Positions 21,781 through 31,848 of a stretch of 64,000 bases of DNA are shown here, in pieces. Location of the stretch: assembly GCA_018398575.1 (NCBI GenBank), contig JAGTXZ010000021.1, positions 1,984,001 to 2,048,000 on the forward strand. The letters are read 5' to 3'. A model generated the notes under the pieces. It was not told the origin of the DNA. It made no database searches and saw only the letters and a program-made list of their open reading frames with translations. This DNA is from Ampelomyces quisqualis. Its lineage: Eukaryota > Ascomycota > Dothideomycetes > Pleosporales > Phaeosphaeriaceae. Each line of letters opens with the position of its first letter. The first letter of the stretch is position 1. A program made the position numbers and the translations under genes.

Positions 21781-23551
21781 ATGGCAGACGCTCTTTGCGG
21801 GCCCTCGAACGCCCTCCAGAACTTCCGGAAGCACACCACAGTCGACCGGACCCTGCAACAGGACCGCCTCAGGCGGCGCACTGACTGTCCCCAGGGCTTC
21901 AGGTCGTCTTCGGGACTGAACGTAGGAGCACTCGAATCCGAGTTTGACGCCTTCCAGGCAGGCCGTGCCGGCGCATTGCGGCCAGACTTCCACCCTGCCA
22001 CGCCGCCGCTCGTGCATGCTCCCCCGGCGCAGCGTGCACAAGCTCCCCACACTCCGCCATGGGCGGCCGACTTCCAGCGCCTCAGCATCTCCAGCGCGCC
22101 TGCACACGCGCCACAGCGCCAGCAGCCACAGGCGGCGCACGCGGCATCGTCATGGCACCACGACTTCATGACGCCGCAAGCACCCGCTGTGCAGACGCCG
22201 GCGCTGCAGCAGCACGTCGCATACGGGGGCATGGCAGGCTACCGCGCGGGCGCATTCCACAGTGCGCCCGTCCCGCAAGTTGGGCACGAGGCAGTGCCCG
22301 CGTTTGACGAGGCTGCCTTCGAGCAAGCGTTCTTGCAGGCTGAGCACGAAGCACAGCAGCATCTGCTTGGCGTCACGGCGGAGCAGAGCAGAGCACAGAC
22401 AGCCCAGGCCACCCCAGAGGCCATGGGCTACGATCGGCCTGGTGAGCTGGATCCTCTCCTTGTCCGGATACGGGAAACCCGGCCAGGTGTGTATCAACGC
22501 TCGGTTATACTACGGTTGCTGACTGTTCTGCAAGCCGTGTACTCGGCCATCCAAGTATGGAGCGAAACAGGCCTTGGCCACACAGATGAAGCCGTCTCCT
22601 ACCTCGAGAACATGGCCCGTCTAGAGCGGAGCGGCAAGCTTGTCGAAGACGCGAATGAAGCCAAGTGGGTCGTCGATTCGCTGCAGCGCATAGTCAACCG
22701 TGACGCTCCACAAGAAGTAAAGACGCGCGCGGAAAGCCTGATTAGCGCCCTCAACGAGCGGCTGATGTCACAATACCCGCTCGGATCCAGAGTACCCATG
22801 AGCGAGGAGCAAATATGGGAAGAGCTAGAAGCGGCCGGCTACATGCGCATGCCGGTGCGCGAGCAGGTCGAAGAGCAGGTCGAACAGGAGAAAGAGGAGG
22901 ATCAATCACGGGGGAACGACGAAGACGAGATGGCCGCAACTGCAGGGCGCCTCTTGGAACGAGTCGCTGACAACACAAGCGAGAAGTTCCAGAAGTCACA
23001 ATTTCTCGAGCTCATGCGCCGCCTACGAGACCGCGAAGTGCGAGTGGAAGAGGACAAAATTGTCCAAGTCGACGCCCAGGCAAATGCATCATCGTCGACT
23101 TGGACACAACGACTACAAGCGCAGCAACACAACGATACGTCCATACCCGCGTCTTCGCAAATACCGCCAATAGACCGCAACATTCTCGCCCAAGCTGCAA
23201 CTGATTACGGCATGCCCCAGTACCCTCAGGACACAGAACAAGAACAGTACGCTCCAAGTCCTATCACTGGCGAGCCCATCCTTACTGATGAGATCTCAGA
23301 CCAGGTTAGAGGCTACTATACCAGTGGTGCATACAACCGACGATGAAGCTGCCAGACCTACAGAGGGCACAAATACGATGCAGGTGGACCACGTGGACTT
23401 TTATGCGCGTCTGGCACATCAGCCACGGCACGAGGCGCAAATGCTCAAAGCAAAGATTCCGCAACACGAACAGGACGAAGATAGATGGAGGTTTGAGAGG
23501 CCGATTCCTGGACGGGATCCAGTCACGGAAGAGAGGGGAATGGGTACTTGA
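21781..23551 (+). CDS. PEX20: Peroxin 20, PTS2 co-receptor
   Basis: Works with Pex7 to import PTS2 proteins into peroxisomes. The N-terminus MADALCGPSNALQNFRKHTT has the conserved Cys6 used for receptor recycling, followed by a basic segment. Two WxxxF-type Pex14/Pex13-binding motifs are visible: W94-AADF and W125-HHDF. The conserved central helices read AAGYMRMP.., FLELMRRLRDREVRVEEDKI. The frame is open to 23346, but the conserved C-terminus (TMQVDHVDFYARLAHQP) lies in another frame, reached by an intron from about 23306 (GTTAGAGG) to about 23367, giving an end at 23551. A 48-base stretch at about 22488-22535 begins GTGTGTAT and ends GCAAG with a GCTGAC branch site; removing it keeps the frame, so it may be a further intron. 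Confidence 0.85.
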
Positions 23552-23971
23552 ATAATCTAGACGAGGTGATGAGATGATCTATTGTATGATAGAAGAAAGG
23601 GATGATATCAATCAACACATTGTATTCTAGACGTATCTCTAACAGTAAAGACCGTAGTGTGGAACAAGTACAACATTATTCACTTCTGCTACTATGCAGT
23701 TGTTCAATTCCGATTGTGTGCGTGGTAACAAGCACACTACCACGAGCTCTGCTTCTGCACAACCTAGTGTCCTGATCTTAAGTTTCCAGAGAGCAGAAGT
23801 TGTTCACGGATCGTCTACATTTTACCTGATGGCCTGCAGAGATGATATGTTGTCGCCGTGACGTTGCGGCAGGGCGCTCGAGTTACCGAGGCATCTTCCC
23901 CAGATTCCACACCTCCGCTTCAACTCTGTGACGCGTCATCCGATACAATTCGAAAGACCAAAACCATCACA
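23552..23971. other. Intergenic; PEX20 3' region and SDR promoter
   Basis: CCGAGG (reverse CCTCGG) at 23886-23891, about 80 bases before the SDR start. No other feature. Confidence 0.4.
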
Positions 23972-25032
23972 ATGCCTACAGCTGTACCCAAGGTAACGTT
24001 GCCGGGCCTGAGCAAAGAGCTCTCGGAGCCACTCCCTGAGCCGCCATCCTTTGAGGGTATGCCAGGCGTGCGGACGGTAGCTGGAAATGTAGGAAATCAG
24101 TGAGTGTACATGAATGCATCTTGCCATTTCTAGCACTACAAGCTGAACGGCACTGCGCAGGCGAGTCAAAGATAAAGTTATCATCATTACCGGTAAGCAC
24201 ACCCAGCAATCTCCAGATGTGGTTGCACACGACCAACGCCTCAACAGGAGCAAACTCGCCTATCGGTATCGGCCGCGCCTCAGCCCACCAATTCGCCCGC
24301 CACGGCGCCCGCGCCATCTACCTCTGCGACTTTGCCTCGTCGCACCTCGCCCTGCACAAGCGCGAACTCAACGCCCTCTACCCCGCCGTCGACATCCACA
24401 CGCGCACCTTCGACGCCGCCGACGAGCCCTCTGTGAAAAATGTCGTCCAAGAAGCCGTCGACACATATGCCCGCCTCGACATCTTCTTCGCCAACGCCGG
24501 CATCAGCAGCGGCAAGGTGTTCTGGGAAGAAGACAGCGCCGGCTTCATGCACGTGATGAAAGTCAACACATTATCCGTCTTCCTCGCCGCCAAGTACGCC
24601 TCCCGCGCCATGCTCAAAACCAGCGACGCAAAACCCTACCCGGGAGGAAGTATCATCGGCACGGCCTCAGTCGCGGGCCTCAAGTCCAACGCCGGTCCCA
24701 CGGATTACTCGGCGTCCAAAGCCGCGGTTGTGTCGCTCATGCAGACGTGTGCGTATCAACTCGCCGGCACGGGCATTCGCTGCAATGCCGTCTGCCCGGG
24801 CCTGATCGAGACGGGCATGACCAAGATTACGTACGACGCGGCGAGGAAGCGCGGCAGCGAGAAGAAGATTGGGCAGTTGAATCCGCTGCGCAGAGGCGGC
24901 CAGCCGGACGAGATTGCGAGAGCAGTGCTGTTTTTGGCGAGTGATGAGGCCAGCTATGTGAACGCGCAGGCGTGGGCAGTGGACGGCGGGTTGAGTGGGG
25001 GGATGCCGTTTGTGCCTGGGAAGCTGGCTTAG
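23972..25032 (+). CDS. Classical short-chain dehydrogenase/reductase
   Basis: NAD(P)(H)-dependent oxidoreductase; substrate unknown. Exons 23972-24099, 24161-24192 and 24248-25032 sum to 314 residues. The second exon is only 32 bases and completes the cofactor motif: KDKVIIIT joined to GANSPIGIGR, the TGxxxGxG signature. Later motifs are NAG (FFANAGIS), the catalytic Ser in TASVAGLKSN, YSASK (catalytic Tyr and Lys) and CPGLIETGM. The C-terminus GGMPFVPGKLA carries no PTS1. The acidic, proline-rich N-terminal extension of about 45 residues is not part of the usual fold. Automated models that miss the micro-exon would lose the Gly-rich motif. Confidence 0.9.
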
Positions 25033-25640
25033 TGAGCGTGTGCATGGAGCGGGAGGGAGTGCAGTATACATTTTAAAAAAATCCAAAGCGTTGCGGACAT
25101 GTGGAGAGACTTGTCATGGTCAAAGTCTGCGCTCTGATTATACAGATACTTGAATTGACGACTGCCATGTCCTTGCTGTCATGTGTAAGGGGGGATGTTT
25201 GAAACAGGCCTAGGAGTAGCTGTCCCTCATCCGGCGGAGGGCGGGCCAAGACAACTTTTGTTCAATCAATGACTAGGTGGTCTATGTGACTAGCTCCAAC
25301 CGTCCAAAAGTACTCTTCGGGAGGTCAAGAACGGACGTGAAACTAAATCAATCAGTCAATCAACCGCTTCCACACTCGCTGGTCTTTGGCAGATAGATAA
25401 GCATGATGCGTAGGGAATACAACTAGATACATCTGAACAGACAGCACAGTCCTCATAGAACACTGAAGACTTCAAATCTCCTACTGTGTGAGCTATGCCT
25501 CACCAAAAGCCCATGTCCAGTAAGCTCCAGGCACATCCATCCGAGCGGAATCCACCTCACTAGCATCCTGTTCTATTCAACTCTCCCTTCAAGCTTAAAA
25601 CTGTCTTTCTGTCAGCAAGGATTAGCCCCTCATCCAAAAG
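25033..25640. other. Intergenic, 600 bases
   Basis: No gene found. The minus frame at 24667-25086 is only the antisense of the SDR. Confidence 0.45.
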
Positions 25641-26028
25641 TCAGCTTACCCTTGAATTCTGCAATATTTCCTCAATGCCCCATTCCAGATTTTCGAGCAG
25701 ATCGCCCAGTGCTTCGATCCTGTCCTTGGCAGACCCACTGTCCCTCAGAGATTTGAAGCGGGTCAGATCATTGGGTGTGGTGTAAACCACGATGTGTGCG
25801 ATGCATTCTATGACATCGCTGTTTTTAGGCAGACGGGCGACGATGACGATGACGCTTCAATCTCGTGCTGTTGGGTGCGCATGACCGAAGCGGATTTTCG
25901 CAACGTCTATTGGGAAAAGTCAAGTGTGGAAGGAAGGCGACAGGTGGTCTTTGATACGTACCGATGATTGACTCCTTGAGGTTCTTCTCGCTCACGGCGT
26001 TTTGGTGGTCACCTGGACGACCTGGCAT
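25641..26028 (-). pseudogene. Two-exon gene of a small unknown family, interrupted by TGA
   Basis: Exons 26028-25962 and 25906-25641 with a 55-base intron (GTACGT..AATAG) after the codons for NLKESII. Reading on gives DVAKIRFGHAHPTARD, then TGA, then SVIVIVARLPKNSDVIECIA and LTRFKSLRDSGSAKDRIEAL to a natural stop. It aligns without gaps over the first 25 or so residues of exon 2 with the gene at 27658-28147, where the stop position is Trp (TGG). Intron position, phase and length (55) are the same in both. Function unknown; no domain recognised. Either a pseudogene or a premature stop in this strain. Confidence 0.65.
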
Positions 26029-26522
26029 GTTGGGCTTTCTCGGGAGTAGTCAATTTGCTCGAGGTTGAGATGATACGGGCGGTCGGAGTAACCAGGTCGA
26101 GAGGATGTGGATCAAGGGGAGGAGGAAGATAGGTCTTATGAAGTGCTCATTAGTAATTGTCTATAAGTATCACTTGCACAACCCTTTGAATACCCATCAC
26201 GCGACGGGTGATTGTTCGAGCACCGCACCTGTAGAACGACAAAGCGTGTCGTCATTACAATTAGCAAACTTGTATGGGAATATGGGAAGTTCCATTTTCC
26301 AATGTCAGTCTATATTGACTCCTTGCTCAGTTGCACTAGTCAGGCACCTACTTCCTGCTCCCGTTTCCACCACAAAAACACGTTGTCACTGCCAGCTTGT
26401 TCTTGCCATGATACAACAATCCCATATCCCAAAGTACTGATGCTCCCCCTAGCTGAAACTACCACCCTAATGCCCTGGCCTTCTCTTCAATTGCCCACAG
26501 AAGACTCCTCGTGACTCGTCGG
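26029..26522. other. Intergenic, 500 bases
   Basis: Overlapping short frames only; nothing supported. Confidence 0.4.
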
Positions 26523-26766
26523 CTATTTGCGGCCGTAGATAAGCCTAGCATGATCCGCGAACTTGCTTGAAGCTGTGACGTAATCTTCAAACATAGCGAT
26601 GATGGAGTCCTTGAGATACATCTTGATGATCGCCCTCTTGTACTCGGTAGGTTGATTCATCATTTCGAACCTCAATTGTTGCGTGGTCTTGAGGAGGGGA
26701 AGTATGCTATCCCAGGAGCTTGAATAGAGATTTCGATTTCGATGGGCGGGATGAGCTATACGTGAC
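26523..26766 (-). CDS. Possible terminal exon of an unknown gene
   Basis: Open minus-strand reading after a possible acceptor (CACGTATAG): AHPAHRNRNLYSSSWDSILP, TEYKRAIIKMYLKDSIIAMF, TASSKFADHARLIYGRK then stop. LKDSII resembles the LKESII/FKEFII segment of the flanking two-exon genes, but the resemblance is short. No start codon located beyond an internal Met pair. Confidence 0.3.
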
Positions 26767-27173
26767 GAGCGTGGTGTTTGTGTACCAAACTTCTCGTAAT
26801 TTACGTTACTTCTACCACGACTGATCGGTCTTCACATAGAGCAGATCTACTGTTGTGCGTCCGCAATATCTCGAATACAAGTAAGGCTACGGCTTCAAGA
26901 TGGTAGAGCCAGACGAAAAAGAAATTCCTTGAGAAGAGTCAAAAACTTCGATTGTGGATCGTCAAGTGAACTTCCCCATGCTACCTATCAGTCTCTGCCA
27001 CTGGCAAGTGATGAAGGGAACAAGACCTTTGGGGGTAAATTCGCGTGCCTGAACCTGTAGGATGTGTTAATGGAGAGATGGAAACATTGCGCAAAACACT
27101 GCGCAAAACTTACTACTAACTTTTTATACTCTTTAAATAGAGGGGAAACTAGAGCTATCTAGGCCTGCTAGTA
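26767..27173. other. Intergenic, 400 bases
   Basis: No supported feature; may contain 5' exons of the candidate at 26523-26766. Confidence 0.35.
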
Positions 27174-27509
27174 TATAATGTAATTAATAGCAGATTTACA
27201 TACAGGTTGCAGAAGCGCACTGTAGGTGTCTGCGATAGACTGGCTTGGAGCAGAAAGCACATGCACCCGCTTTAAGGTTAAGATAGAGAGAACAGCGACA
27301 AAGTTCTCACCCTTTAAGAGCAGATCTCCTACCAGAAATTGAATACTGTTAACCTTGTTACCTTTTAAGGCATCCTGTTAGTTTTGACTAAGGTTCTCAG
27401 AGGCTATAGAATTGTTAAGATTAGGGCTCGTGCGGCGTATTGTCTTGATAGCGTCGACCTGATCTTTGGGTACCTCTGGCAGGGGAGTACCGCTCTCGAT
27501 GCTGATGCC
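27174..27509 (-). pseudogene. Relic ORF, single stop, family unknown
   Basis: Minus reading of 111 codons with one TAA: GIDIESG-like start (ISIESGTPLPEVPKDQVDAI), NNSIASENLSQN, stop, then DALKGNKVNSIQFLVGDLLL and LKRVHVLSAPSQSIADTYSA. AT-rich and TA-rich towards its 3' end, like the RIP block at 47 kb. No start codon. Probably a fragment of a transposon-borne or decayed gene. Confidence 0.35.
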
Positions 27510-27657
27510 ATGTAGTCTCTCGGGACACTTTATTAGTTCCATATAGTGTCAAGAGTCTTGCTCCGTCCCTTTCCTGGATCACTCAATTGACCTAGTCTGG
27601 CATTTGTCACTCTCGCCCCAGGCCAGGCCAGGCCACGTCCCCTTTCCCTCTGCCCCC

Positions 27658-28147
27658 TCAATAACTTTTCAACTTCATCTGCAGCATCAGCAGCATCAGC
27701 CGCATCAGCCGCATCATCAGCATCAGCCGCATCATCAGCATCAGCCGCATCATCAGCATCAGCCGCATCAGCATTATCAGCATGATCGGCATTATCAGCA
27801 TGATCGGTATTATCAGCAGCATCAGAAGCATCTCCAGCAGATATTCGAGCGCCGTCTTGCGATCCTTGCTGCGCGCGCTCCTCTCGACGATGGTGTGGTT
27901 GATCGTGACGGTGCTGGACGCGTGGACAATGACCCGCGCGTACCAAGAATATCCACCGTGCCTCTCCAGGACAACGCTCCAGATATGACCGATGGGGTAG
28001 TGTATGCTGAAGAGGGCTTTTGCATGATCTGTAGACCGACTTTTCGCCGAGGGTCAGGGTAACGTGGATTGGGTGGCAGGTACCGATGATGAACTCCTTA
28101 AAGAGTTTCTCTATCTGCATAGATTCCAAGTCGGAGAGAACGGCCAT
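27658..28147 (-). CDS. Two-exon gene of a small unknown family, with Met/Leu repeat tail
   Basis: Exons 28147-28084 and 28028-27658 (55-base intron, GTACCTG..CTACAG) give 144 residues in frame. Exon 1 reads MQIEKLFKEFII; exon 2 continues DHAKALFSIHYPIGHIWSVV, GYSWYARVIVHASSTVTINH and RSARSKDRKTALEYLLEM, related to the interrupted gene at 25641-26028. The last 50 residues are encoded by a hexanucleotide-like GCATCA repeat (27680-27835) and become an alternating Met/Leu/Arg/Ile tail, very hydrophobic. I do not recognise the family. A competing reading without the intron would be an Asp/Ala repeat protein, but only the spliced reading has a relative. Confidence 0.6.
27680..27835. repeat. GCATCA-type microsatellite within the coding region
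   Basis: Imperfect CATCAGC/CGCATCA units with interspersed CATGATC; open in several frames on both strands, which explains the long spurious frames here (His/Gln on plus, Ala/Asp on minus). Confidence 0.8.
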
Positions 28148-28903
28148 TTACTTGGCAGAGGTGAGTGTGATTTGATATAGCGTTCTGAAGGTAGGAAAGT
28201 GGATTGTAGATTGATATATAGGAACCGAGTGGAGTGGAGCGGACGCTGGTTTATTCCGCAATTCTCTCATCGCCGACTTTGACTTTCACCGAGCTGGCAG
28301 AGTACAAAAGAAGAGAAAACCGCGCAAACTACGTATATGTGTCTGAAAGTATTGCGCAAAGTGACGAAGCAGCGACTACGTAAGTGAGCTGATATTTCCT
28401 TTGCGACATGTAGGTGTACTGGGAGTCAGTCAAGGCTGCCTAACCTCAGAGCTGTAAGAATCATTTGGAAAAACTCTGTTATATATGCCTGAAGATACGT
28501 ACCGGTAGGTCCGGTGATATGGCATCAATCAGCTCACAATCAGTGGCAAACTGCACGTGCTGTTGTGCAAGCCTGACCTCAAGGGATCATGACACACAGA
28601 TTGATGATGCTGCGGTGAACTTCTCAAATACTAACCTAGTAGCCAGAGTATCCCATGCATCGCATATGACTTCCATGTCCGAAAGTAACATGCGTAACAA
28701 GGGACGTCGATGAATCGCACAATCCATGTCATCCTTATCGATAACACCAGCCAACTCCGCGCCGCGCACGTCCCCACCAACTTTTCCCTCCCTCCAAACC
28801 CTCACCTTGCACCTTAAGCCCCCCCTCACTGCACACCTCCCCCACGCAACACACGCCACACCAACCGCGCAACCCAATTCCCAGCGCTCCCCGACAGAAA
28901 GAA
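28148..28903. other. Intergenic, 5' side of RPC10
   Basis: C-rich pyrimidine tracts at 28740-28880, usual for a fungal housekeeping promoter. A TACCGGTA palindrome lies at 28500. Minus frame at 28587-28928 not supported. Confidence 0.4.
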
Positions 28904-29187
28904 ATGTCTTCCCAACAATACAACCCAACGACGCAGTCTTCAGCGCAAGACGCCGTCATAATCGACGCCTCGGCCCGCACCGTGCACTACAAATGCGGCG
29001 ACTGCGACCAGGACGTTCCGCTGAAGCGCGGCGAGCCGATTCGATGCAGAAACTGCGGGCATAGGGTGTTGTACAAGCAGCGGACGAACCGGTAAGTCTC
29101 GTCACGGGCAGACACAGGGTTGACAGAGGATGGGTATGCTGACGTTTCGGGGGGGTGGGTAGTATGGTGCAGTTTGAGGCGCGGTGA
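28904..29187 (+). CDS. RPC10: RNA polymerase I/II/III common subunit ABC10-alpha (RPABC4)
   Basis: Small zinc-binding subunit shared by all three nuclear RNA polymerases. Exons 28904-29091 and 29163-29187 give 70 residues, the usual length. Zinc site: YKCGDC and IRCRNCGHR, followed by VLYKQRTNR and, after the 71-base intron, MVQFEAR, the invariant family C-terminus. The last exon has only eight codons including the stop, easily missed. Confidence 0.97.
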
Positions 29188-29780
29188 GGAACAAGAGGCG
29201 TGAAGACCGAGGAGGAGGATGTGATGGGCCGAGATTCGACGGATTTTGACTATACCATCATGTGCGAGGGGGGGTGGGCGCATACTGCAAACGTAATATA
29301 CTTGGGCATGGAGTTTTACGGGCATGGGTCTGAGGCGTCTTTCTTTGGGAAGACACGGCGAGAGAATGCACTATGAGGCGGTGACCTCAGGAGAACCGAG
29401 TCGACAGGGAATACGCATAAGTCATCGTCACAAATCATTCGACTTCGACACGAAATGTGCTGGCTTGTGCTACATTTTGGACAATGGCTCCTGCCAGAAG
29501 ATCCGAGGTTCAGCAGTGACATACCCAGCCTTGATCCGCCACCCATGAAGACCTGCCCATTGTCCCCAACCCAGATCCGACTGCGTGAGATCGATCCATG
29601 TGGCAAGCACTTTCAAGGAAGGTAAGGCCACATAACATGCGAGAAGACTGAATACTCATACAGTGCTCGTATCTTATATCATCGCTGAAATGTCCAAACT
29701 AGTTCGTCAAGTTTCGAGATGCTATCCCAGAGAACCGCCATAAAATTTCCGATGCACGTGAATCATCGTGAGCTGTGCGA
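29188..29780. other. Intergenic between convergent genes
   Basis: 3' regions of RPC10 and the NDR kinase gene; nothing else seen. Confidence 0.45.
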
Positions 29781-31848
29781 TCAAGGTCCACGGTACGCGT
29801 CGAAGCGCTTATACGTATAGCCGATGAAGGGCAAGCTCGTTGCATAGTCATCGTCACCAGCCTGTGCGGCTTGAGCCCTGTACGCAGCGCTAGTGTCGTT
29901 CTGGTCAATCTCATCGATGGGGAAGTAGGTCGTGTCGACGTTCGAGTTCAGCTTGGGCTCAAATGGCGCGCGAATCCTACGCAAGGCGTGCCAGTCAACA
30001 CCGCGGAAGAAAGGATGCTGCTTGATTTCGCTAGCGCCCCCAATGCGGCCGAGGCGATGTTCGGCATCGCAGATCATGCTAGAAAGAGGGTCTATTAGCT
30101 GCGAGTCATGAAGAGACAGCGCATTGAGAAACTCACCGCCTGACAAAATCTTCCGCCTCGGCACCCAGTTGCTGGTCGGGAGGGAAATGGAGGTTTCGTG
30201 GCCAGTCGACAATCTTGCGGTAGGTGTCGTGGGGCTCTTCAGCGCAGAACGGTGGCCAGCCGATGAGGCACTCGAACATGATGGTGCCGACAGACCACCA
30301 ATCGCAGCCGAAATCGTATCCCTGTCCACTGAATATCTCCGGCGCGATGTAGTCGGGAGTACCCACGGTCGAGTACGCTAGCTGCCGTCGAGATTTCCTC
30401 CAGGTGTTGATCTGTGTACGATTGCTGACTGTCAGTTGGATTTGGTCTAGGTTCATCGAATTTCGGTTGTCGCGTGCAGACTTGTGCGCGCCACCTGCGA
30501 GTAGTTTCTTGTAGTAACCAGCGTCGTGCTCCTTGTGGAAGCCTGTCGAAAGTCCGAAATCGGTCAGCTTGATGTGGCCTCCTCGGTCTAGCAAAATGTT
30601 GTCGGGCTTGATGTCGCTGTCGAGGTATTAGCCATGGGACACAGTATGATAATCACGTCAAGACCTACCGATGGATGAAGCCAAGCTTGTGAACAGCCTC
30701 AATGGCAAGCGCGATTTCGGCCATGTAGAAACGTGTAATGTCCTCGGTGAAGATCTCGTACTTGATGAGCATGGTCATCAGATCACCACCGGGCAAGAAC
30801 TCCATAAGCATGTACAGGAAGGTATTGTCCTGGAAGGTTGTGTGCAACTTGACCACCCACGGACTGTCCGACTCGGCAAGAATGTCACGTTCTGACCGTA
30901 CGTGGGCCAGTTGGTCTTTCTTGAACTGCTTGAGGTTAGCGATGTCGCGCTCGAGGTTTGCCTTGATCGTACCATTTCTTGCTTGACCAGAGACTTCAAA
31001 GCATAGATCTTGCCGTCGTTCTTTCTCTGAACGAGCTTGACCTCCCCAAATGCACCCTTGCCGATGATCTTCAAGGTCGAGAAGTTCTCGGGCTTCTCCT
31101 TGGTCCTCAAGAATCGTAGATACTCAACCTCAGCGCGGCGCATGCTGTTCTCTTTCTGCACCTTCCTGTTGTCCGAGATGGAGGGCTCCTTCATGATTGA
31201 CTCTAGCTCCAGTGCTCTGTCTCCGTGTCAACAGTGTGCGTGCATGGTACATACAAGTCAAGCTTACCTCTGGTTCCGGTCGCGTGCCCGCTGAACGCTG
31301 TCTTTGAAGAATGTGTTGATCAGGCCCTTGGACATGGTTGCCTGCTTTTCGACGTTTTCTGAATACTTCTCAGGCGCCCTCTTGGGGGCTTCCTCGTCGT
31401 AGAGCGAAGGTCCTCGGGGGCCTTGCGAGGCGCCGTAGCTGCCGTAGCTGTAGCCTCTGTTGTCTGCGGTACGGGGACGCTGCGGATTCGGAGAGGGCTG
31501 GCGGCCATACGGACTGCCAGAGCGGCCGCTGCCCCCCAAGTGTTGGGACGACAGCTGCTGGGCGAGGCCATTGGCATCGAAGCGCTGCTGTAGGTGCTGG
31601 TTCTGGAGGTTGCCCTGCTGCCCCTGGTATTGGGCCTGCTGGTACGGGTTCTGGAAGTAGCTGCCGCTGAAGCCATTGCCCTGCTGCTGGGCGCCCCAGA
31701 CCTCTTGTTGGCCGGCCTGGTTGGGATAGACGGGCTGTGGGAACGTCGAAGGCGTGGTTGGGAACTGACGACCGCCGTCCGAGTACTGGTTGCGGTCACC
31801 ACCGCCGAAGTTCAGCTGCAGCCGGTTGGACTGCTGGTTGCTGTTCAT
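29781..31848 (-). CDS. cot1: NDR/LATS-family serine/threonine kinase (COT1/Orb6/Cbk1)
   Basis: AGC-type kinase of the morphogenesis (MOR/RAM) pathway for polarised growth. Exons 31848-31268, 31216-30973, 30925-30669, 30616-30137 and 30078-29781 sum to 619 residues. The N-terminus is Gln/Gly/Ser-rich. The Mob-binding N-terminal regulatory segment reads KVQKENSMRRAEVEYLRFLR. Kinase motifs: GKGAFGEV, ALKSLVK, HRDIKPDN, DFG, the long NDR insert in the activation segment with STVGTPDYIAPE. The hydrophobic motif FIGYTYKRF carries the phosphorylatable Thr. The apparent frameshift after KQEM is a 47-base intron (30972-30926, branch GCTAAC); removing it restores QEM-FKKDQLAHV. Confidence 0.95.

Noticed and set aside
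24219..24944. 241-codon Arg/His-rich plus frame
   Set aside because: Out-of-frame shadow of the SDR caused by high GC at third positions.
27533..28147. Asp/Ala-repeat protein read without splicing (minus) and His/Gln-repeat protein (plus 27604-28062)
   Set aside because: Both are by-products of the GCATCA microsatellite; only the spliced minus reading has a paralogue in the window.
30926..30972. Apparent frameshift in the NDR kinase after KQEM
   Set aside because: The segment is a 47-base GT..AG intron with a GCTAAC branch site; its removal restores the family sequence FKKDQLAHV.
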